A DNA stretch of 64,000 nucleotides from Triticum aestivum (lineage: Eukaryota; Streptophyta; Magnoliopsida; Poales; Poaceae). The notes under the pieces are model-generated. The model was not told where the DNA came from. It searched no databases and saw nothing but the letters and a program-made list of their open reading frames with translations. This document shows, one piece after another, positions 21,201 through 30,765 of this stretch (its first letter is position 1; every line of letters starts with the position of its first letter). The stretch lies in NCBI RefSeq assembly GCF_018294505.1, contig NC_057811.1, positions 408,047,452-408,111,451 on the forward strand, written 5' to 3'. Both the position numbers and the translations under genes were made by a program.

Positions 21201-22743
21201 CCCGGAGATGACGGCGACTGAACTGGGTAGAGGTCGCCGGGACTGTCACAACGGTGAAGAATCATCCTGGTGCGAGCGTCCTTAACAGAAAAGCCAACTT
21301 CGTCAAATTCCACAGTTACAAAATTGTCACGAGAAAGATTACGAACGGAAACTAAGTTCTGAATAAGATGAGGAGAAACAATGACATTATTAAGAGAGAG
21401 AGGTCGAGAGTTAGAGGGAAAGGGTGCAGAACCGACATGAGAGATGGGAAGACCAACACCGTTACCGATGATGATGCGAGATGGAGTGGAAGTGGGATGG
21501 ACGGAGGAGAGGTTACCCGGATGAGCGGACATATGGGAGGTGGCGCCGGAGTCCATAATCCAATCGCCGCCACCACCTGAGTATGGCGGCGGCTGCTGCA
21601 GTGCCGCTAGAAGGGCCGGGTCGTAGTAGGGGGCGCCGTACGCGTCGGGAGCGCCGAAGGGGGGCGCGACAGGAGGGGCGCCGTACGCGCCATATGCGCC
21701 GGCAGGCGCAGCCAGGAGCGCCTGGTGAGCGCTAGGGCGGGGGCCGAGGATGCCCGGGGCGGGGGGCCGCGGCACGGGCATGCTATATGCGTGCACGACC
21801 CCCGTCCAGGGGTTATAGCCACCGGCCCAGGGTGGCGGGGGCTGCTGCTGGGGAGCCTGACCGCCACTGCCGCCCCCTTTGCCGCCGCCTTGGCGTTGGC
21901 CGCCGCGACCGCGGCGACGGTTGCCGCCGTTCCCACCGGTGCGCAGAGGCTGGGGCGGCTGCGGCAGCGGCGTAGGGTGCGGGACAGCCGGAGGACGGGG
22001 CGCCGAGGGTGGTGTAGAGGCGCCGGTGGAGAAGCCGGCGGCGAGCGCGGTGTGGACGGCGCGGGTGCGGAGGTGCTTCATCCGCCGCTCCTCAAGGCGA
22101 AGATAGGCCACCGCCCGCTCGTAAGTAGGGTTGGCCATGAGGGTGAGGTTGGAGGCGGCGTTGCTGAAGTCCTCGTTGAGGCCGGCGGTGAGCGTCGAGA
22201 GGAGAAGCTCGTTGCCCACCTTGAACCCGACGTCGTTGAGCTCGTCGGAGAGGGTCTTGAGCCGGAGACAGAAAGCGTCGATGGTGGAGTCGTTCTGGTG
22301 GCACCCAAAAATTCCTGCTGCAAGAAAACAATCCGTTGGAGCTTGTTGTCGGTGAAGAGGCCATTGATCTTGGTCCACACCGTGTAGGCATCGTCCCCAT
22401 CACGAACGACGGTGTGGAAGATGTCTGGAGAGACGGTGAGGAAGAACCACCGGATGAGGGTGGCGTCAATGGCGAGCCAGTTGGCGTCGTGGGCGCCGGC
22501 AAAGAAATTGGCGAGACCGTCCACATGATCACGAAGGTTGTACTCACGGAAAAGGAGATTGAAGTAGGTTTTCCAAGCATAGTAGTTTGCGGAGGCGTGG
22601 GAGAGGATAATGGGGACGTGATCGGAGAGGTGGATGTTGCGGATGTCGGCGGCTTTGGGCTCATCGGGCTCGGACCCGTAGGAGCAGTCGAACGGGTTGC
22701 TAGGAGGGGCGCTGGAGGAGGAGGAGGTGCCGAGGGCTGACAT
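18213..22743 (-). pseudogene. Copia gag-pol polyprotein, three frameshifts and one nonsense codon
   Basis: It starts at ATG 22743 (MSALGTSSSSSAPPSNPFD). Gag text (YYAWKTYFNLLFREYNL, DAYTVWTKINGLF) breaks near 22305. The following 918-aa frame has the protease site WIMDSGATSHM, the zinc-binding HARLGHPS...CEACRLGKH and integrase D/D/E in HSDVW, LQTDNGKEFDN and QQNGRAE. A one-base loss near 20378 precedes a Pro/Ala-rich linker and RT N-terminus (LDRYKARWVVRGF). A further loss near 19531 precedes RT with LLLYVDDIILT, then RNaseH (YSDADWAGCPDTRRSTSGYC). TAG 18577-18579 interrupts RNaseH, which resumes with SSAEAEYRAV and HHRRTKHIELDIHFVRD. All catalytic motifs are present, so inactivation is recent. 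Plus-strand ORFs of up to 408 codons here are antisense shadows. Confidence 0.9.
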
Positions 22744-22984
22744 GGCAGAAGGAGGGGGTGGCGGCGCGGGATGGGATCGGGGAGGGGTTTAGGGTTTTGG
22801 GAGGGAGGCGGCTCGGGGGGGAGCGGCATGGTGCGGCAGGGAGGGTGGAGGCGCGGCGGGGTAGGGTTGTGGGGGAGGGAGAGAGGCGGCGCGACGGCAG
22901 GGGAGGCGGCGGCGCGGGACAGCGGGAGCGGCGGCGGCCTGGGGAGGCGACGGCGGCGCGGCTAGGGCTGGGGACCGAGGGTTA

Positions 22985-22995
22985 GGCTGATACCA
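22985..22995 (-). promoter_or_regulatory. Primer-binding site (initiator-Met tRNA) of the short-LTR Copia
   Basis: GGCTGATACCA on the plus strand is TGGTATCAGCC in element orientation, directly next to the 5' LTR (right copy). TGGTATCAG matches the initiator-Met tRNA 3' end. Confidence 0.88.
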
Positions 22996-23142
22996 TGTAG
23001 AGGAATAGGATGCAACTCTCAATGTATTGATGGGTGCATATGCACAAGTATATATAGTACATAGGGCAAGTCATATCCTCAACTATACACAAGGAGGAGA
23101 CTTGGAGTACAAGAATACATGTGCTAAATACATATATCAACA
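22996..23142 (-). repeat. 5' LTR (right copy) of the short-LTR Copia
   Basis: This is a 147-bp copy with TGTAGAGG...TCAACA ends on the plus strand. It contains TATATATA near 23050, which read on the minus strand would serve as the LTR promoter. Confidence 0.93.
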
Positions 23143-23147
23143 GCCAC

Positions 23148-23610
23148 TCCTTGACAGAATCATTAAAGGTTCCTGTTGGCCATATGACATTGGGCATCTT
23201 GCTCACCATAGCACCCCCGCACTCAGCGTGCTCGCCGCCCACCACCTTGGGCTTCATATTGAAAATCTTCAGCATAAGCCGAAGTGTGGCAAAATGCGGA
23301 GAAAAGCCTCGCACACGACAATGAATGTCGAGATGTTGAGGAAGGAATTAGGGGACAGATCGTGAAGGTCGATCCCATAGTACTATATGATGCCGCGAAC
23401 GAATGGGTGGAGGGGAAACCCTAGCCCGTGGAAAAAGTGAGGGAGGAATACAACCCTCTCGTGGGGTTCCGGAGTAGGGACGATCTGTCCTACCGTCGGG
23501 AGACGGTGGCTGATTTTCTTGGCCAGGTACCCGGCCTCCCGAAGCTTTTTGATATCCTTCTCTCGGACGTTAGAGGCCATCCATGTGCCTCCTGCTCTGG
23601 ATCCGGACAT
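23148..23610 (-). pseudogene. Antisense 'gypsy-type transposon' gene, N-terminal part (Transposase_28-like)
   Basis: ATG at 23610, or the internal ATG giving MASNVREKDIKKLREAGY, is the likely start. Recognisable blocks: AKKISHRLPTVGQIVP, ERVVFLPHFFHGLGFPLHPF and, after a frame change, NMKPKVVGGEHAECGGAM and SKMPNVIWPTGTFNDSVKEW. These match the domain I recall as 'putative gypsy type transposon' (PF04195). A TAG follows FVRGII near 23385 and a one-base indel lies near 23275, so this copy is dead. Transcription would run against gag-pro, from near the 3' LTR inward. Its role in the element is not known to me. Confidence 0.72.
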
Positions 23611-24150
23611 CTTCGGAAGGCCTTTTGTGGGCAGAGAAGATGAATGCTTGGGCGCTGGAGCTTGGGCGAAGGGGAATGAATCGGGAAGTAGAAAGCGTGG
23701 GTGCGAAAGGGAGTCCTTATCCCCTTATAAAGGCAGCAGGGATTCTGCGCCTGCCCACTTGCCTGGTAAAACCACTTATTCCCCAAGCGCCGTAATTGAT
23801 GGCGCGGTTGGGTTACCCACACCCGATTGATGAGAATCCCGTGATAAGGGGACACGATCTCTGCTTCCACAAGACGTGCCAAGAAAACCGCCTCGCAATA
23901 TGTGCAGTGGCTGGTTGAGAAAAACGGTTCGAATAATGACCGGGCCGTAGTATGATGTCATGCTGCAGAATGTGTCAGCAGATTAGATTTGTGGAAATAT
24001 TATTCTCTCTACGGTGGTATGTGGAATTTGTTTTGCAGAGCCGGACACTATCCTTGTGTTCAAAATCTTCTATAGAGTATTCGGAGGAGGAACCCGCCTT
24101 GCAATGCCGAAGACAATCTGCGCGCCGGACTCATCGTCATTGAAGCCTGG

Positions 24151-24162
24151 TTCAGGGGCTAC
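24151..24162 (+). promoter_or_regulatory. Polypurine tract of the Fatima-like Gypsy
   Basis: TTCAGGGGCTAC directly precedes the 3' LTR at 24163. The AGGGG core is the likely plus-strand primer. It is weak as a purine tract but in the right place. Confidence 0.6.
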
Positions 24163-24632
24163 TGAGGGAGTCCTGGATTAGGGGGTCCTCGGACAGATGG
24201 ACTATATACTTCTGCCGGACTGTTGGACTATGAAGATACAAGACTCAAGACTTCGTCCCGTGTCCGGATGGGACTCTCCTTGGCGTGGAAGGCAAGCTTG
24301 GCAATACGGATATGTAGATCTCCTCCCTTGTAACCGACTCTGTGTAACCCTAGCCCCCTCCAGTGTCTATATAAACCGGAGGGTTTAGTCCGTAGGACAA
24401 CAACAATCATACCATAGGCTAGCTTCTAGGGTTTAGCCTCTACGATCTCGAGGTAGATCAACTCTTGTAATACTCATATCATCAAGATCAATCAAGCAGG
24501 AAGTAGGGTATTACCTCCATCGAGAGGGCCCGAACCTGGGTAAACATCGTGTCCCCCGCCTCTTGTTACCATCCGCCTTAGACGCACAGTTTGGGACCCC
24601 CTACCCGAGATCCGCCGATTTTGACACTAACA
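24163..24632 (+). repeat. 3' LTR of the Fatima-like Gypsy
   Basis: This 470-bp copy starts TGAGGGAGTCC and ends GACACTAACA, followed by the CCCAA duplication at 24633-24637. About 16 substitutions separate it from the 5' LTR. It has the same TATATAAA box. Confidence 0.93.
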
Positions 24633-24637
24633 CCCAA

Positions 24638-25740
24638 CAAGACATCTGCTTCGACAGGTAGCACTGTCTGCTCTGAAGGCCTTGTTTTCACTCCAGATTT
24701 TTCCATCACCCACTCAAATGGCTGATTCACAGGAAGAGTAGTTTAATGTACAAACACTGTCGACAAATGGAAATGTAATGAAGAAAAGGATGGGCAAGAT
24801 ATCATCCAAATATATGATGCCTGGTTAAACAGGATGGCATTGCACATTTCACATATATTATGGCTGGCTAAAAGACATGAGACAGCATAATTCCCATATA
24901 TGATATTGAAACTAAACAGGCGGCATTACAGAACATGTCTAAACTAAGCGGATGACATATATGATGTCGAAAGTAGGCACTGCAAGGCAACATATGCATG
25001 ATATGACTAACATCATCATGGCAAGTTAGAGCAAACACCTTGGGGGGTAAATAGGAGTGGTCAGCTGTGTCTGAATCCGCCTCAGAACAGATATCTTCCT
25101 CTGGATTACAATCTGGAGAGGGGGGGGGGGAGGGTTTGCCATTGAACCCACCATGGAGCGATGTTTGCATGACATTGTATTGCCGCACAAAACTCTTCTC
25201 TTTTTCTCTACATGTTCAACATGATTGTGTACAATATCTGACATGCATACAAAAAAATATAGTGAGATTATGTAAGGAGAGCATGCAGAAATCTAGAGTA
25301 ATGGTAACAACCAGTGGATGGATCCAAAAATAATGATAGCAGGTTGATGATTGCTTTATTTTAGTAAAAAAACAGATGATGATTGCTTTACTATTTGTTT
25401 CCCACCCAAGATGAACAACATAGGCATACCCTAGGTGAACCAGATATTAGACAGAGATACTATTCATTGCTGCCTCAATATGTGCCCCACAACTAATTTA
25501 GAACTCAAGTTTGAACATCAATTTGGACCTGACTTGGAGTCTAAGAGGTGAACAGGACAATAATGTAGCAGGTAATATTAAGCAATGCATAACATAAGCA
25601 GAAACAAAAGAGTGCGACCTCTCTTGTGGACCTGTGTACTCCTTAGGTTCATCTGCTGAGTCGATGATGGTGATGCCATTGCGGTGGATGCCGGCGGCAG
25701 GGAAGGAGATCTGAGGCGGCGAAAGACGGTCAGGAGTCAT
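24638..25740 (-). pseudogene. Plant transposase-like gene, 5' part
   Basis: Inferred exons: 25632-25740 (ATG 25740, MTPDRLSPPQISFPAAG, donor ACACAG|gtccac), 25039-25237 (acceptor tgcatgtcag, donor CCCAAG|gtgttt) and 24638-24721 (acceptor gtgaatcag; first half of the split exon, PFEWVMEKSGVKTRPSE). Exon 25039-25237 starts in one frame and ends in another (DICSEADSDTADHSYLPPK). The shift coincides with a C-run at 25117-25127, so slippage is likely. Its last part resembles the end of exon 1956-2021 (EMDSETDDQSYSPTE), so exons are duplicated within the gene. Introns keep the same AT-rich minisatellite type as the left part. Confidence 0.5.
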
Positions 25741-25869
25741 GATGTCTAGTTTGGTGGATGCTTCTATTGATGGAGCAGCTCAGGTGAGGTGGACGACGTC
25801 GCGGCAGGAGCAGGACAAACCACACAAAGTTTTGTTTGACACCTACCTGTAACTGAAGTAATTCTGTAA

Positions 25870-26254
25870 GGGCTCATTTGGCTTGCATGATTCTAAAAAC
25901 GCAGGGATAGGAGGAAAAACACCAGAATAGGTTAGGAATGCACATGGGAAACAGAGCATTTGTGAACACATGATTTCTGTCAACTTGGGTGTTTGGTTCA
26001 CAGGAATTGGAGGAGCAGAGGAATGCAAAGAAACATGGCCAAAATAAAGTGAAACCATATGAAAGCGTGTACAGTTAGAATGTTATTCTGCCACTAATGT
26101 ACTTGGTCTTTTTTTCATGCATAGGATTTTGAAAAGTATGTCCAGGTGAATGTTTTGCTCCATTCCTTTCAACAAAATGCATGAATAATTGAATAGTAGA
26201 GTGCCATAGGAAAATTTCCTATTGGTATGTTTTTCCGTTGAACCGAAATAGCCC
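25870..26254. mobile_element. Tourist-like (PIF/Harbinger) MITE, 385 bp
   Basis: The ends GGGCTCATTTGGCTT and, inverted, GGGCTATTTCGGTTC form an imperfect terminal inverted repeat. TAA flanks both sides (25867-25869 and 26255-26257), the expected 3-bp target of Harbinger elements. No transposase is encoded. It lies just upstream of the first exon of the transposase-like gene. Confidence 0.75.
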
Positions 26255-26305
26255 TAATGGATCGACATGAATGTATAGTAATAAGTGATGCGACAAGCGT
26301 ACAAC

Positions 26306-26454
26306 CTCTTGGCCGTAGCCGTGTCGACCTTAGCATCATTGGGTTGGTCGCTGAAGAAGTTGAGGCAGAGGTGGTTGTCGGAGGTGTGGAGGAAGATCTG
26401 AGGAATCTGTAGACGGCGTCCAAGGCACTGCTCTCTTGTGATGGATCGTTCCAT
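26306..26454 (-). CDS. Alternative or duplicated first exon of the transposase-like gene family
   Basis: ATG at 26454 opens MERSITREQCLGRRLQIPQI and continues to a possible donor CCAAGAG|gttgta at 26306. The core around CAGATCTTCC and CCACC parallels the first exon at 25632-25740, and the AAGAGGTTGTACG end has counterparts at about 25640 and 27680. It may be a second gene copy truncated downstream, or an alternative start. No further exon can be assigned with confidence. Confidence 0.35.
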
Positions 26455-26591
26455 CGTTGGAGCACCTCCGGTGAGCCGTAAGATGTCGAGGCTGAAGCAG
26501 CACAAGACAGACATCGTTAATCTCAAGTGGGATTCTAATAGCATCTCCTATAGATGATGTAAAATACATTACCAAAAAGTGATAGATTTAT

Positions 26592-26791
26592 GAGCATGAT
26601 TGGTTTGCTACCAATATTTGGCTAGCCAAATGTTGGAATTGCCAAATATTGGCAATACCAAGACTTGCCAAATATTGGCAACTTTATGTGAGATAGGCAA
26701 GAAAACTCGGTAACCAACCAAGTAGTAGCGAATATTTGGCACAATGCCAAACATTGGCATGCCTATTTTTGGCACCAAACCAATCATGCTC
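26592..26791. mobile_element. MITE, 200 bp, Tourist-like terminal repeats
   Basis: GAGCATGATTGGTTTGCTACC at the left and its near-perfect inverse (GGCACCAAACCAATCATGCTC) at the right give a terminal inverted repeat of about 21 bp. The interior repeats TTGCCAAATATTGGCAA-like palindromes. The flanking TTA (left) and TAA (right) do not match exactly, so the target duplication is uncertain. Confidence 0.75.
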
Positions 26792-26879
26792 GTAAAATTC
26801 ACATCACCAAAAACCACCTGACTACAATAGATGAGGTAAAACCTGTTGACTCTGAACTTAACTAAACTATTGAAACTGA

Positions 26880-28085
26880 AATTTACTCTGGAATCTGAAT
26901 GTTACTGTCGAAACTGAACGCAATGGTAGCAGAGAGGCACTTCACATGTAGTTTAGGGAGGGCCCGCAGTTCATCTTCAACCAGCACCCCCTTGAGCCGC
27001 CAGCCACCACCGGCCGAACCGCCGGCCCCCGCGCCGCCTCGCCGCCCCGAAACAACTCCCCACCGCCGGTCCGCTGCCGCCTCGCCACCCCGGAACAACT
27101 CCCCACCGCCGGTCCGCCGCTGCCCCGTCCAACCCTCTAGCCCCCCCCCCCCCGCGCCAAACTTTTTCTCCGGCGATCCCCACGCCACCGCCCCACCACC
27201 GCGTCCCCCCACCGCCGGCGACCACTGCCCCCACCCTGAACCCTATGATAGATAGTGGGGTACCTCTCCGGCGAGCCCCCCTCCCCGTTGCGGGTGGTTC
27301 TTCCTTAACTTTGGCGAGCCCCCCACCCCCTGGAAATCGACTGACCAAAAGTCAATTCAGTCGACTGAAGCGTAGCTAAATCGGAGCAGAGCAGCAGCAT
27401 GAGCGAGGAGGAGAGCAGCATCGGCGCGAGCAAGCGAGCGAGAGCCGGAGCAGCGCGAGCGAAAGCCGGAGCAGCAGCAGCAGTGCGAGCGAGCGAGAGC
27501 CGGAGCAGCAGCAGCAGATCCGGCTGGTATGGATGCCGCCGTCGAAGGGGGCTCGCACTGGGGGAGAGCCGCCATGGAGATGTCGCTCGCGACGCCGGCT
27601 TCGAGGTAGCCGATCCATGGGGGTGCGGGATGGAGCACCGTCGGCGCCGGGAGGTCGAGTTAAGGAGAAGGTGCGATGCGATGAGTGTACAACCTCCTTG
27701 GTGGCGCCGAGTAGGCCTCGGCTTTGTCCGAGGAGTTGGTAAGGATGCTTCGGTTCTGGTGGAGCAGGTTAAGGTGGCGCTGTGGGGATGGAGCAGCCGC
27801 GATAGCCGAGGCGATCGTCGGAGGAGCTCCTTGAGGGTGGAGGACGGGGCGGCTGAACCGGCGGGACGACGGATCCTCATCCGGGGAGGTGGACGAGGGA
27901 CGTCGAGCTTTTGCGGTGGACGACATCGTCGGGGAAGAGGCTCCGGCTGGACAGCGGTGATGTGGCGGATGGAGGAGGGTGGGGTATCGTGGCTGGAGCG
28001 GAGAGGTTATGGCGGCCTGGGATTTCGAATGGCGAAAAGGAGGCGATGGTTGGGGGGACCATGACTTAGGGACGCGCTTGTCCAA
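26880..28085. other. GC-rich low-complexity region, no supported gene
   Basis: The stretch is rich in CCG and GAG repeats. A 43-bp unit containing AACAACTCCCCACCGCCGG is duplicated at about 27030-27110. Trinucleotide runs (GAGCAGCAGCAG, GAGCGAGAGCCG) fill 27400-27530. Long frames exist on both strands (up to 221 codons) but show no domain and are expected from composition. A segment at about 27665-27690 (GTGTACAACCTCCTTGG) resembles the end of exon 26306-26454. It may be the 5' region or CpG-rich promoter of a minus-strand gene copy. Confidence 0.4.
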
Positions 28086-30765
28086 AATGTAGGGTGTGTT
28101 ACAAAAGTATCCCCACCGATTTGAACTAGCGGCCCTTTTGGCTCAGGGTTAGAACGGGGATTTCGCGTGTTGGGATTTGGCAGTTGGAGGGAGTTTTCGT
28201 GTGCGTTGTAATTTCGGGATAGCTGGGCGCGGGTTGTGAAGGCGCCAATTTTGGGAGCACGATATCTGAATTTTCAGGATATAACAAGGCGCGGGTTGAA
28301 TTTTAGGGACAAGCCTAACGTGTAATATTGTACTTGTACGTACCAAATCAATTCCCACTTCCCTCAACAAAAAAAGAAAAAAAAACTATTCACACCACAC
28401 AAAGAGAGAGTCGTGTCCCATTTTACTATACAAATGCTATTCAAAGCTATGAATCCATGTTATGTCCAATTAAATTTTTTCGCTGGCTGTATAATGCATG
28501 TAACCTACTCATACCAACATTTTAGTGCATTCCAAATGTCTATACTACCGCTGCAATTCGAACTGAATTTGAATTCGTTTCTCTATTTCAATAAGAATCT
28601 ACAATCATGATTGTTGCCAACTTCAACCATCATTCGTGTATTACCTTAACGACACACCACATGATTACTGTAGAGATAGATATGAACTATGTGTACTATA
28701 TGAACTCGAATTCAATTTTTTGAATACACTTGATGTTGATTCCAAATAATAGTACATTTGATGTACTAACTATATATTCATAATCTAAACCATGTACCAT
28801 ACGTACACCGTGTTTATCACACAAAGTATAGTGCCCCGCCCCCTACATTATGACAAGTTTTTAGCCCTGAGCTGCAAAAGCCACGCATTAGCCCAAATTA
28901 TAATCAATGTTCTATATATTATATGTAGTACTAGCAAGATGCCCATGTGTTCCATGGAACATCAAGATGATCGAGGGGAGGCCTTATTTGCAAATATGGA
29001 GAGGGCTGTGGGTATCTTTTTTCAAAATTGCCATAGTTTCCTTCCTATCCGTCAGATATAAATCGGATGGCCTATATTGCAGGATGGCAGGCACACAATC
29101 ATCAACAACTTTGTTTTTATAAGAGTAGAGATAAAATATATTATATGTAGTATAACATGTTCATAACCACACCATGTGTATCACCGTTATATATATTCAC
29201 GCATGCGTCGGTTTAAAACACTATGATAAATTCTTCAAATATCTGAATTCACTTTTTATAATGAATTATGATCTCTATTAGTCTTTTACACCCACACAAT
29301 CCTCTTATCTTTTTATAACTTTCTCTCGTGCATGCACACGCCCGCATCCCTCTCACCCTCCCTCGGCATTCTCTAGCTCCATCGCGCAAATTTGTCTTTT
29401 CACTTTAGGTCGTTCACCCATGGTGTGTGTAGGCCCCCGAGCTCCTTCTTTACGGCACACATCGATCGATATGCCTCTATAGACAGGTGTGCCTACCACA
29501 AACACAAGCTTTCCCTCTTCTCTTCTCACCGTCCATGCCTCACTCCCACCCCTCTTTTCATCGATCTCGTACTCGCACACTCCTTCCCCCTCGATACAGT
29601 ATGCCTCTCGCACCACCTCCTAGATGCATCCCTCTCTCTATCCTTCTCCCCGAGCCTTATTTGCTTCTAACACATACATGCATGTATAGCGATCAATCTC
29701 CCTACATATACCTAGGTCGACTTTAACTATTTCCCGCCCCCCCACCCATCGATCGACGTACCTCACAATTTATGTCTCTCCTTTCTCTGACAAAGGACGA
29801 TTGATCTTCCTATGTAGTTACGTCTGCATACCACAGCCATATCGCCCCCCTCATCATTCGTGCATGCCTCCTAAACCATCACTCACACGCACGTGCATAG
29901 AAAGGCAGCCATCCGCTCTCTTATTGATATTGCAGGCGTGCCCTCCGTTTGTCTAGCAAGCCTCTCCCACCATTTGTTAGAAGCAACTCCACCACCACCC
30001 CCTCCAACACTCTAGCTCTGTCTCTCTCCCAACCTTATTCCTCTCCTACACATATGCATGGATGTCGATCGATCTCCCTCAATACATAAGGTAGGCCTCT
30101 CTCCTCCTCCACACATATACCAGCCATTGTACCTCTATAGTTAATTAGGTCTCCCCCCACCACACACCGATAGTCAAGCGCTGTAGGTAGGTATCCATGC
30201 CACAGAGACAAACTGCACCTGTCCCCTCTCACGTTCCAGTAGGCCAGCCACCCTATATCTTTGACGTGGGCACACACAAATTCGATGGCACTCTTTATTG
30301 ATCGCGCGCGCGCACACACACACATCATCCCTCTCTTCGATTCTATGGATACTTCAAGCCAATGATACCTCCACTCTCTTCTCGTGGATCGCCCCCTCTC
30401 TATATATGATATATCCAGGACTCTATTTCACACACATTGCATATGTTACATTTTTGATTGAAATATCATCCACATATATTGCTTGACTATTTCTCAACCC
30501 CCCCCAAAAAGCACTCACGAACCCACACACTATATCTCTCTACGTTTGTATCTCTCTCACACAACCCCATGTAGGTGGTGTATGTACACGAAGAGAATAG
30601 GTGCACATACTCACGCTTCGTGCCCAGCCACACCCGCGCGGGTACATGGTGGAGCTCATTTTTGTACGAAATGGCATCCCATGTGCTAATTTGAACGCGT
30701 GTAGCGGTTGTTTACCTACGGAGGTCGTGTACCACGCATGCACGAAACAAAGTTCGACTTGATGC
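28086..30765. other. Non-coding stretch with CT-rich and CA/CG microsatellite blocks
   Basis: 28100-29300 is AT-rich with no open frame worth naming. 29330-30130 is CT-rich, with loosely repeated segments (CACATACATGCATG...CGATCAATCTCCCT and CACATATGCATGG...CGATCGATCTCCCT, about 370 bp apart) that suggest an old duplication. CGCGCGCGCG followed by CACACACACA lies at 30303-30324. I see no gene. Confidence 0.4.

Larger units (their letters stand above)
18051..23142 (-). mobile_element. Short-LTR Copia retrotransposon (Ale/Hopscotch-like), nearly complete
   Basis: LTRs of 147 bp lie at 18051-18197 and 22996-23142, with 3 mismatches (2.0%). In element orientation (minus) the PBS is TGGTATCAGCC next to the right LTR, and a G-run polypurine tract abuts the left LTR. 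Gag, protease, integrase, RT and RNaseH follow in Copia order. Flanking bases TTCAC/GCCAC form an imperfect 5-bp target duplication (3 of 5 match). The coding region has only three one-base frameshifts and one nonsense codon, so it is the youngest and least decayed element of this nest. It interrupts the antisense gene of the surrounding Gypsy. Confidence 0.92.
2022..24632 (+). mobile_element. Gypsy LTR retrotransposon (Fatima-like), non-autonomous, with two nested Copia insertions
   Basis: The 470-bp LTRs (2022-2491 and 24163-24632) begin TGAGGGAGTCC, end in CA and are flanked by CCCAA on both sides. A PBS follows the 5' LTR and a purine-rich tract (caggggctac) precedes the 3' LTR. Without the two Copia insertions the element is about 9 kb. 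The plus strand carries gag and a retropepsin-like protease but no reverse transcriptase, RNaseH or integrase. The space up to the 3' LTR is instead taken by a minus-strand spliced gene. LTR and internal sequence resemble the wheat Fatima group (name from memory). I count about 16 differences between the LTRs (3.4%). It probably moved using enzymes from an autonomous relative. Confidence 0.88.

Noticed and set aside
21725..22740. Plus-strand ORFs of 134-220 codons rich in G, R and A
   Set aside because: They are shadows of the Copia gag on the minus strand.
27399..28064. 221-codon plus-strand ORF and overlapping minus-strand ORFs of up to 191 codons
   Set aside because: All lie in a GC-rich, trinucleotide-repeat region, have Arg/Ala/Ser-rich composition and no domain, and are open on both strands, as expected by chance.
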